DNA from: Monosporascus cannonballus
Taxonomy: Eukaryota > Ascomycota > Sordariomycetes > Xylariales
Assembly: GCA_004154925.1 (NCBI GenBank)
Contig: QJNS01000042.1
Coordinates: forward strand, 186,001 to 250,000
Length of the DNA stretch: 64,000 bases
Direction: 5' to 3'
Shown here: positions 52,442 to 61,559 of the stretch, one piece after another
Position numbering within the stretch: position 1 is the stretch's first letter
Layout: each line of letters begins with the position of its first letter
Program-made: the position numbers and the translations under genes
The notes under the pieces: generated by a model
What the model was told of the DNA's origin: nothing
The model's database searches: none
What the model saw: only the letters and a program-made list of their open reading frames with translations

Positions 52442-54487
52442 ATGCTCTTATCTCCACGAACACTAAGGGCGTTCCCTTTCCGAGAGGACCCGCTTGAAAA
52501 GCGAACTTTCACATTCCGACCTGTTCGAAAAGCAGTCTGCCTTCTGTGCTTGTTATCCGGGGGACTGATACTGTTCAAACGCCAGATCGAACCAGGTGAT
52601 CTCGCCAGCGAGACATACCAGAGCTATAAGGACCTACACTTGCGACTTCCTCCCACGACGCAAAATGCCATATCGTCGCAGTGGGTTGGAGGTGGATCTG
52701 CCCTGCCCCCATCCCCGCCGAATAATGATCTGGGATACCATGAGAGCGAAGAACAGAAAACACTTTATGACACCTTACCCGACGTGGTACGGATACCACT
52801 TGTGGAGGCGGTTCGCGATGTCGAGCTGGATGGGTGGGAGGACGAGTGGTTCGCGCATGGGCGATTCGATGTTGCGAGTTGGGGCCCACTCGAGGAGCCC
52901 AAGATGGACTTCGTGTACAACTGGGTGAACGGATCGGACGAGGCCTTTAGGAAAATACGACATCAGTACGAGCTGAAGTCGCCGCTCAACGACGATGCCG
53001 GCAAGTGGATCTCGCGGCATGGCACCAACCGTTATCGCGATTGGGGTGAGCTGCGGTACTCGCTGCGTAGCTTAGACCGGTACGCCGTTGGATTCATCAA
53101 CAAGATCCAGATCCTAGTCAACTCGGTGACGGACAAGCCGGAGGGGACTGGTGAGCTGCGACCGCAACGTCCGTCCTGGCTTCGTGACGATCCGGAAACC
53201 GATGAACACGTCCAGGTGCTCAGCCAAGAAGCCTTCTTCCGCGAGGAGGAACGGCGGTGTTTACCAACGTTCAACTCGCTAGCCATCGAGTCTGAGATCT
53301 ACATGACGCCGTCGGCGACAGACCGCCTCGTGGCATTATCCGACGACATGTTTCTGGGGATGCCGCACGCGGCGTCCGACTTCTACTCGCCCCTGTTCGG
53401 GGCTGTCATGGCTTTCAAATCGGACCACTATAACGTTAAGCACTTGAAAAGCAGCAGGCAGAGGTGGCCTACATTCGGCGAGAAGCCATTTGCGTATTAC
53501 ACATCGTACTTGCTGAACCACCGATTCGGGGCGCGAGCAAGACATGTACAAGCGCATTTTGGGCACTCGGTATCGCGGAGCGTGATGCGCGAAGCGATGG
53601 CCTCGTTCCCGCGGCCCGCCGCTCGAGGGGCGTGCGACCGATTCCGCGGTGAATCGCACCATTATCAGATTTACCCCTGGTATGTAGGTTTTCACTACAG
53701 CATCGAGCGCTTCCGAGAGGCACTGCTGTGGTCGTTTGTTATAGCGCGGTCCGATACCAACGGCGACGGATACCTCGACTGGACAGAGCGCTGCATGATC
53801 CTTGACGCGGTCGAGCCCGGCTGGCAGCTCCTATCCAGCAGCGACTCGTCCGAGCCGGCTAAGCAAAACCCCAACCGCGACCGTATGTATTATCGCCTGC
53901 CACAGATGCTCAAGAAAGCCGGTCTCGAGCCCCCCATCGTCAATGTGAATGTCCTCTGGACATCCATCGACGGCCCCGAAACAATCCGGAATATTAAATG
54001 CCATGATTTCAGCGTGGACAAGTGCTTCGCTGACTCCTTCGGATCTCCGCTATCTGATGATGCCTCCTACAACACCGACTTCATGGCATCAAATGTCTTC
54101 TCGCGCCTCGCCTCACAGCATCCCGAGTGCGGCGATTGCCTGATCAAGTTCGTATTGGCTTCGGCCATGCGGGGTCTAGAACCGTTATTGCCGCCCAAGT
54201 CGAAACCCAAGGATCGCCTTGTAGTGATTAAAGCGCTGAAGAAATACCAACACACTATTGTCGATACGGATGCGATGAAGTTTGTCATGATCAAAGATGC
54301 GGATCAAGCGAGGATGGAGCTTCTAGACCGCACAGTCAAGGCGGGGAAAAAGTATGGGCAATATTGTTTTAATGATGATGTAATGACAGAAGATGAGGAG
54401 GAGGTGAGTAGGGTGAAGGAGACAATGACCGCAGTATTTGGTGGACTATGGCCAGAGAAGGGGAGATGGGAGAGGGACGATGCATAG
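52442..54487 (+). CDS. Stealth-family sugar-phosphate transferase with EF-hand
   Basis: Predicted type II membrane enzyme that transfers a sugar-1-phosphate from a nucleotide sugar to a glycan. Relatives are the lysosomal GlcNAc-1-phosphotransferase alpha/beta subunit, bacterial capsule phosphotransferases and cryptococcal xylosylphosphotransferase (family knowledge; the donor here is unknown). The ATG at 52442 (A at -3) gives 681 residues; the frame upstream starts only at a TTG. Residues 29-45 are a single hydrophobic anchor after basic residues. CR1 is DFVYNWVNGSD (156-166). CR2 runs about 197-309, with RDWGELRYSLRSLDRY, LPTFNSLAIE and LSDDMFLG. The CR3-like block is HFGHSVSRSVMREA (about 372-385). 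An EF-hand loop, DTNGDGYLDWTE, is at 438-449. CR4 lies near the C-terminus (YCFNDDVMTEDEEEV, about 641-655). All four regions are present in one uninterrupted frame, so the gene looks functional. A Golgi lumenal location is inferred. Confidence 0.92.
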   Translation: MLLSPRTLRAFPFREDPLEKRTFTFRPVRKAVCLLCLLSGGLILFKRQIEPGDLASETYQSYKDLHLRLPPTTQNAISSQWVGGGSALPPSPPNNDLGYHESEEQKTLYDTLPDVVRIPLVEAVRDVELDGWEDEWFAHGRFDVASWGPLEEPKMDFVYNWVNGSDEAFRKIRHQYELKSPLNDDAGKWISRHGTNRYRDWGELRYSLRSLDRYAVGFINKIQILVNSVTDKPEGTGELRPQRPSWLRDDPETDEHVQVLSQEAFFREEERRCLPTFNSLAIESEIYMTPSATDRLVALSDDMFLGMPHAASDFYSPLFGAVMAFKSDHYNVKHLKSSRQRWPTFGEKPFAYYTSYLLNHRFGARARHVQAHFGHSVSRSVMREAMASFPRPAARGACDRFRGESHHYQIYPWYVGFHYSIERFREALLWSFVIARSDTNGDGYLDWTERCMILDAVEPGWQLLSSSDSSEPAKQNPNRDRMYYRLPQMLKKAGLEPPIVNVNVLWTSIDGPETIRNIKCHDFSVDKCFADSFGSPLSDDASYNTDFMASNVFSRLASQHPECGDCLIKFVLASAMRGLEPLLPPKSKPKDRLVVIKALKKYQHTIVDTDAMKFVMIKDADQARMELLDRTVKAGKKYGQYCFNDDVMTEDEEEVSRVKETMTAVFGGLWPEKGRWERDDA

Positions 54488-54586
54488 GCGGCTCAAGGGG
54501 GTCGATCTTCATTTCAGACCGATAGCAACGGTTACCGCCATACGTGCTCAACTTGCAACGACGATTATCGACTGAAGCGTGATACC

Positions 54587-54592
54587 AATAAA
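54587..54592 (+). terminator. Possible polyadenylation signal of the Stealth gene
   Basis: A canonical AATAAA lies 100 bp after the stop codon. Fungal polyadenylation signals are loose, so this is suggestive only. Confidence 0.4.
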
Positions 54593-55748
54593 TACTAAAC
54601 CTCCTCAAAACTTTAACTGAAAGTCAATGCATCATGCATTCAGCCTCCGGTGAGCCACAAAAGACCAATCCAGGTTGAGCATTACAGGGTCTGGCAGTGG
54701 GGGTTTACATCGAGTTCCTGGGGCTATTCAAATCGATACAGGTTATGTCACAGAAAAGGGCCCCCCTATCAACTTCAGGGACCATCCGGAACAACCTTAT
54801 TCCTCTTCCGGAGCGCGAGAGACCTATATATTAGTAGGTAGCCCACAAGTAGGATCACCGCGTCCTAGCTTCCTACATGTCAATATATCCTCAAGAGCTG
54901 TGTATCTGCTCCCTAGTGAGTATGACAGATTACAAAGAGGTCGTGGCTCTCCTACCTGATTACAGACCAGTAATATCCACCAAAGGATTGCCAGTGTCAG
55001 ACAAGGCGAGTTGTGAGCAGTGGTGAGCTATAACAGGAGGTGGTTCATTCCTTGATGCTCTTCTTTTAGGAAGAGGCAGCAATAGCTCCACCAATTTCGG
55101 CATACTTTGAAATCTAACGAGGTTAAAGATAGTAGAGATCATCGCCATACGAGTTAAGGTTGAAAGCCACGTACTGGACGGTATGCCATCCCCTGTCGAG
55201 TGAATCACTCGTTTCCTGAGCTGCGCTTTTAGAAGGGAGATTACCACATCATACGAGCATACGGGCGTGCTTGAGCCACGGACCGATGCCAGATCGGGTA
55301 ATCAGCTGGCTCCGAGAAAGTGAGTGACGGCACCCTAGCAGAAATGCTATACGATGAAGAACAGCGCGGCGGCGCGAGTGTGCACGTGCATATGCATGAA
55401 AGTAAACATCTCATCTTCCTCTACCGCTCCCTTCCCGTAGCGGAAGTAAGGAGAGCGGGGTCACCTAATGAATATGGGTCGATGCATGAACATCGAGGTC
55501 TTTATTACATGTATGGCTCCGGACGAGGGCACGCTGATGCTGCGGTTGATCCGGCATTAAGTCCGTAGAAGGGATAGCAGTCGGGCCCTCAGCACGTTCA
55601 GGACTCGGGCTATTTGTACTTTAGTATAAAAGAAAGTCCATATATGCAGCAGAATATATGCATTATCAGCTTTACATTAACGTTATGAAGTTGATATCAT
55701 CACTTTAAATTTTCTTTTACATATTTCTTTTTCAAATTCGGCCTTCTA
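54593..55748. other. Intergenic region with possible gene debris
   Basis: About 1.15 kb of normal-composition DNA. A minus-strand frame at 54960-55247 (about 95 codons, no ATG, opened only by a GTG) has a mixed composition and a proline-rich tail that look more protein-like than the other frames, so it may be a fragment of a lost gene; no family was recognised. Frames at 54675-54959 (no ATG) and 55320-55568 are not supported. From about 55.62 kb the sequence becomes AT-rich next to the transposon. Confidence 0.3.
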
Positions 55749-55791
55749 GTGTGGGTGACCCACCTTTGGAGTGCACCCACCTTTGAAGAAC
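55749..55791 (+). repeat. Left terminal inverted repeat of the pogo element
   Basis: Contains two direct copies of a CCCACCTTTG word (one followed by GAGTG, one by AAGAAC) and the small palindrome GTGGGT-G-ACCCAC, likely transposase binding sites. Confidence 0.9.
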
Positions 55792-55890
55792 GAATTTTCC
55801 CCACTAGCGAATGTAGACCTTCTTCATCAATATACTGTAACTTAACAACAATTAAAGTAATTTTGAAACAATTCGTATCAGATTTTGAAA

Positions 55891-57498
55891 ATGGGCCCTA
55901 ACGATAAATACCTTATTGTTAAGTTATTTAAGGAAATAAAGAAGGGTGTTAAGGTTGAAGATGCAATTAAGGCTTAGGGTACTTTTGCCATAACGGTCCG
56001 GAAACGCCAGGACGGCGGTCTTATTATACAGAAGGGCCTTAAACTTTATTAACACCTTTTAAAGGATAATAAGAATTTCGTGGTAAAATGGATATATAAA
56101 AAAGAAAATATAGGACGAACTTTTATTAAGATTTAGGTTTGTTATTTTGTTAAAATCGTTTTATAAAATTATGGGAACGAAAAACTTTTAGGGAAATACT
56201 GGGTTAATGGCTTTATATACCGAAACCCTGATATTATAACGAAGCGTAAGAAGTAGCTCGATTTTTTTAGGGCGAAAAATACCTAGGAAAATACTTTTTA
56301 ACGGTATTATAAGGCCTTAAAACGTACTATCCGTAAAAAGAAAATCAAGTTAAAAAGGATTACGAATATGGATAAACATAACGTTTAAGAAAGTAAATCC
56401 CGTAATAGGAAGGTTTTAGGTAACGTTTTTAAAAATTACGCCAAATTAAAAACGTTTAAAGAAATAAATTAGGCTTTTATTTTCGAAATAATTATTTCGG
56501 CGAACGAAACGTTAATTTTAATAATTATTTTTAAAGGAATTATATTTTAAGGATAATAATTTTTTAATATAATCTCCTGGTGGAAATATAATTTGTTTTT
56601 TTTGAGATAAAATAACGCCCAAATTGCTTTGCAATAATTTCGCAAAATATATTTTCCGGAAACGAAACTTTCGAAAATAATTAATTAAAAAATCCTTTTA
56701 ATAAATAAATACGTTATGTATAAATCCGTTCAGTTTTAATACGAATGCAAAATTAATAATATAATATTAATTTACTTACCGCCGTATTCCATTTACGTAT
56801 TATGACCTTTAGATATAAGCGTTTTTTCCCCGTTAAAAATAATATATTATCAAAAAATAAAAGGATAATAAAGTTACGATATTTCCGCGCCCCGGATAAA
56901 ATAACGTTTTATCGAAACGTACGCTTACGTATACGATAAGGTTATTATATAAAAAAACATTTATAACGGTTTCCGTTACGTAAGGGTTTGGCCGTTAAAT
57001 ATAAATAAAATTATTAAAAACCCTAAGGTGGTTTATCCGGAGCTAGATATTTTTAGGCTAATTATTCCGATAAAAAAAAGTTTTTATTAATTATCCGAAA
57101 AAATAAAGTTTTTTATACCCAAAAAAAGCCAGGACTTAAAAAAGTAATTTAAATATTTCGTATTTAAAAACGTTAGTATAAAACGTAATTATCGGGCATT
57201 CGTAAAAAAAACGAGCAAAACGTTAAATTAAAGCGTTAAAGTTATTATTACTTTATAGTTCGAAAATTAGTTTTTCCGTAACGAAAATAAATTATTAAAG
57301 TTAATAATAAAAAAAATAATTAGGTTTTCGCCGGGCGAATTATATATTAATATTAAAGATATTTACCGAGCCTAACAAAAAGCTAAGTAATAACAAGCGA
57401 AGTTGATAAAAAATTATAAGGCTTAAATGGCGTTAACAAAGCAGGATTTATTAGAGAGTGCGCCTATTGTATTAGAGCATATGCGCGATCCTTCATAA
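55891..57498 (+). pseudogene. Fot1/pogo-like transposase, full-length frame with RIP stops
   Basis: A single frame from ATG 55891 to TAA 57496-57498 (535 codons, the usual size for Fot1-like transposases). It shows no frameshift: the start, codon 210, codon 290 and codon 530 are all in register. It is broken by many TAG/TAA codons, the first at 55975. The N-terminal part would be the helix-turn-helix/CENP-B-like DNA-binding half, with GKYWVNGFIYRNPDI and ITKRKK. The catalytic half has NMDKHNV (first Asp kept), ISANETLILIIIFKG, YECKINNI, YLPPYSIYVL then a stop then PLDISVFSPLK (third Asp kept), and VWPLNINKIIKNPK. The second catalytic Asp appears changed to Asn. The encoded enzyme would have cut and pasted the element by its terminal repeats. 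Confidence 0.9.
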
Positions 57499-57574
57499 CA
57501 TTTAATTACATTGTTTTATATGGCGTTTTGTGTGTAAATTTATGCATGGGTGGTGTTGTTGGGGGTCAGGGAGT

Positions 57575-57617
57575 GTTCTCCAAAGGTGGGTGCACTCCAA
57601 AGGTGGGTCACCCACAC
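57575..57617 (-). repeat. Right terminal inverted repeat of the pogo element
   Basis: Inverse of 55749-55791. The perfect 37-bp match ends next to the TA duplication; the inner bases differ by one substitution (AGAAC preceded by G instead of A). Confidence 0.9.
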
Positions 57618-57651
57618 TAGGCCTCAGAAAAAGCGACACAAGAACCCTCGT

Positions 57652-58296
57652 TTACTTCCTTTGTTCCCCAGTACACGAAGACGAGGGCATTTGTTGCCAG
57701 TGCTGTTCATTACGCCTTCTGAATCCTTCCTTTTGCGCAAGAATATCCACTGCGAGACTTTGCACATTCTCTGCCTGCGTAATAGCGCTAAGCATCAACT
57801 CAACACCAGTTTCCCTACGAATCCAGTTACGCAATTTGACTGAAATAAGAGAATCCAGGCCGTAGAACTCGAGAGGTATATTGGCCCCCACCTCATCCGG
57901 ATCAATCATTGTCATCACAGCAACGTTGGTGATCAGTGCTTCGGTGGGACCACCAGGCGGGTCCTCGGCGGCTGTGCATAAATCCAAGTTCGTGTCAGAA
58001 CCTCTTCCACCTGAGTCGGCCCTTCCGCGCTTGTGGCGCACGGCCTTGAGGCGTTCTCTGGTATGCACAGGATGGAAATATCCCCAGGGACCATCCCGTA
58101 CGGGCTGACAATCAAGGTACAATTTGAAAGCAGCGGTTTTGCCGTCGTGTTGGAAGGGGGAAGAGTCTCCTTCTAGGAATTCGGAGTTTTTTTTTAACTC
58201 TGGAAAAGTGGGTCTATCCCTATTCGAGGTGGCGAAGATGGCAAAAGAATTCGTAAGACTTCTAAAAGTCTTCCAAAGTCTGCCAAAGCTTTCCAT
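57652..58296 (-). pseudogene. C-terminal acyl-carrier-protein end of a polyketide synthase, orphaned
   Basis: A 214-codon frame whose last about 100 residues are the acyl carrier domain of a fungal (highly-reducing type) polyketide synthase. It includes MIDPDEVGANIPLEF, YGLDSLISVKLRNWIRRETG with the phosphopantetheine Ser at residue 149 (codon 57850-57852), and ITQAENVQSLA. This domain would tether the growing polyketide. The first about 110 residues have no PKS similarity that I can see and may be intron or random sequence read through; the ATG at 58296 is therefore doubtful. The remaining PKS domains should lie at higher coordinates, but the sequence there is unrelated and from 58602 is a retrotransposon. 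The frame itself has no internal stops. Stop and transposon end are only 34 bp apart. Most likely the 3' remnant of a destroyed biosynthetic gene. Confidence 0.75.
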
Positions 58297-58601
58297 TTGA
58301 TTAATAATGGAAAATACTGATTAATAATGAAATGATAAAGCTTAATAAGCCATTTTTCACATATATATATAGCCCTGAATTTACCCAGCTGTTGTTGGGC
58401 TTCTATAGCTTTAATATAGTTAACTCTATCTTTTGTAACACACCTTGAGTTTCCCCTGAACGTTTTCCCATACAAATCTTTGCAGGGTAGCCTCACCTTC
58501 TGTCTCAATTCTTAGACTCCTATTATAACGCCCTTGACGATAGTTCTGACGTCTGACATTGTCACAGTGGTGCCGAGCGACTGTGTTAGTATATCGCTAA
58601 G
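58297..58601. other. Short spacer between the PKS remnant and the retrotransposon
   Basis: About 300 bp, somewhat AT-rich (including TATATATATA near 58.37 kb). A minus frame at 58194-58508 overlaps the PKS frame but shows no PKS motif. Confidence 0.4.
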
Positions 58602-59013
58602 TGTTATGACCTAACGGTTTTGGCTTCTGAAAACAGTCGGGATCCTGAAGAACCAGACCCCGACCTAGCCAAGAAGTTACGTGACTGGCTTAAAGGGCTT
58701 AAGGGCCCTGATTGGACAAAAGGGCTTGAGCCGGATAAATACCAAAGGGGGCTTAAAGGGGCTTAAGAGGACTTAATTAGAAAAGTATCGTTAAGCTATA
58801 ACGAATATTTTAAGCCGGAACGAGAATATATACGTTTATTATTTCCATAATTTAAACAATTTTAATTTATAATAAGATATTATTATATAAAATGTTTTTG
58901 GCATTACGAAACGTAATACGTTATTATATTTATTATTTAAATTTTTACGATATTCCTATTAATATAAATCCGTACAATTAAGGTTTAATAATTAGTTAAA
59001 CCGTTTAATTATT
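58602..59013 (+). repeat. 5' LTR, family A, U3 type f, outer part unmutated
   Basis: TGTTATGACCTAACGG to about ATTA, 412 bp. The U3 has several GGGCTTAA words and GAAGTTACGTGACTGGC; it keeps normal GC to about 58.79 kb, after which the shared core is RIP-saturated. Confidence 0.83.
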
Positions 59014-61559
59014 ATATATTATAAATTTTTATTTAATAATACAGTTAAATTTTATATAATATTTAATATTATTAAAATATTAATTAATATTTAAAAAATT
59101 CTTATTTAATAATTTTAAGTTTAAATTCGGGAATTAGAAAAAAAGATTTCATAATTTAAAATTACGTTATTTACTTAAACATTTTTCGGCCGTATAAAAC
59201 TTAAAAAACCGGAACCTTATAATAAAAAAGGTAACTTTAAAATTTTCTTAATTTAAGGACGAATTTACTTTCGTTTTTTAAATTTTAATAATTTAATAAA
59301 TATAGTCCTAATTATAAAAGCATATTTAATAAAAAATACGGTTAATTAATTTAAGTTTATTATAAGGAATTTCCCGGAAATAAATGAATTAAATAAAAAA
59401 AGTTTTATTAACGAAATCTTTTTATTTTATACTAATTTCGAAAATAAAATATGTAATAATTTCGGTAATCCGAATAAAAAACGATTTATAATTTAATAAT
59501 TTTTATAATTTTAATAAAAAAAGTTAATATTTAAATATATCGTAATTATTGAAGCTTTTACGGCTAAAATTAACTAAGGAAATAATAAAGTTGATATTTT
59601 TATTAATATAGTTTACAAAAAATTAAAAAATAATTTAAAAAATTAAGATTATTCGGATTAAATAATTAATTATTTTAAACCGGTATATTATAAAAAGAAT
59701 TAAAATTAATAATCGATAATTTACAAAATAATAAAAAAAAGATAATACGCTTGATATTTGGAATATAATAGATTTAATTAAAGGAAAAAACGAAACGTAC
59801 CTTTTACTTCTTACGGAACGGAATTAAAATTAATAAAATTTAATATTATATATAAATAGAATTAAAGCCAGATTAAGTATTTTAATTATGGCAAAATGGG
59901 ATATAAGGTTTATAAATATAAAAAACTTAAAAAACCATAATAAAATAATTTAAAAATAATTAAAGAAATAATAACAAAATTATTAATATAATTTAAGTTA
60001 AATATATATTAGGCATACGACAAAATATTTAATAAGGATTACTACGATAAGAAATTTGACAAAAAATACGAAAAACCAGAAAATTAATTTAATAAATATC
60101 GAAAATATATTAAAAATGTTATAAAAATTATTATATAAATATTAAAATTAAATAAAAAAGATTTATTGCGGAATCCTTAATTAATACGGCAAAATATATA
60201 TTATATATTGCTAACGACGAAAATATCCCGATTATAAGGAATGGAAATAATATATTTATAAAAGAATTACCTAAATATATTATAAAGAATTCGATTTTCT
60301 AAATCGTACCGAAAATAATAAAAACGATAAATAATAATATTAATAATTTTGAATTATAGGCCTAAAAATATTTAATAATTGGCCGAAATAAAGGATTAAC
60401 CCGAAAAAATAATACCAACAAAAAAATCCCTTTTATTATTATTAATAATATAATTATTAAACAGAAAAAGAATTAATTCAGCGTACGGTAAAAATATTAC
60501 TAAAAATTATTACTGATTTTTATTTTCAGTTAATATTTATTATGAATCCTTAAAAAAAGTTATTAAGGAAAAAATACGTTAATTTATAAAAGATCTCTGG
60601 AATAATAATAAGGACGACATATAGAAGGATATAATCGTAAATATAAAAAATAATTTATTCAAGACGGAAAAAAATTACCGAAAAATCTAAAATAATTAAT
60701 ACGGTTCGAATATATAATATACCGGTAATAATAATAATCATAATAATTTAATACGTTAAACGAAAAAATATAAATAAGGCTTAATAAATTCGAATAGAAA
60801 TTAAAAGAAAAAAAAGCATTTATAAAAGAATTACAAAATAATAAAATTGAAAGAAATTAAAAAAACTTCCAAAAAAGGTTTTAAACGTAAAAATAAAATA
60901 TATTAACGATTTTATTATTTTGGAAATATAAATTAAAACGTATCAATATATCGTAATAAAAATTGCGAAACTTTAAGCGAAAATTATATTATACCGGATA
61001 TGGTTAATAAGTTTAAATTGTTATAAAGATATAAGTTAAAACCTTATATAACGATAAATGTCGAAAATTAAGAATTCGCTTATAATAATAGAAAAATTAT
61101 ATGCGAAATTAATTATTTCGAGATTTTTATTAAAAAATAATATTAAATAATTTATTTTTATATTATTTTATTTAAAAATTACAATATAATTTTAAGATTA
61201 CCATAAATACGTTAATACGAAATTTTAATTAAGGGGAAAATTAGCTAAATTAAATTTATTTTATTTTTTATAAATAAATAAAAAAGAAAATTAAAATTTT
61301 AATATTTAACCGATAATAATAACGAATGCAAATATAAAAATATAATAAATACTTTATTACTTAAAAAAACAAAATTCAAAAAAAGGATTACTAAAGAAAA
61401 ACACGATATATCGTTATTATTATTAAAACGAAATTAAAATAATTAAATAACGATTTAAAATAACAAGAATAATTGCTTAAATATTAAAAAATCTAATTAA
61501 TATGTTAGTATAATATTATAAATATAAATAGTTTTTTAAAAAGGAATTTGATACGAAAT

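Larger units (their letters stand above)
55749..57617 (+). mobile_element. Pogo/Fot1-type DNA transposon, full length, RIP-inactivated
   Basis: 1869 bp bounded by TA target duplications (55747-55748 and 57618-57619). The terminal inverted repeats match perfectly for 37 bp from GTGTGGGTGACCCACC and, with one mismatch, for about 43 bp. It contains one transposase reading frame of 535 codons. The ends are unmutated while the interior is RIP-mutated and AT-rich. A TA duplication and this transposase type place it in the Tc1/mariner superfamily, pogo/Fot1 branch. Confidence 0.92.

Noticed and set aside
54675..54959. 94-codon plus ORF downstream of the Stealth gene
   Set aside because: Begins at TTG; low-complexity Gly/Ser/Pro composition without recognisable family.
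57530..57865. Plus-strand ORFs spanning the transposon end
   Set aside because: They cross the terminal inverted repeat and run antisense to the PKS carrier domain.
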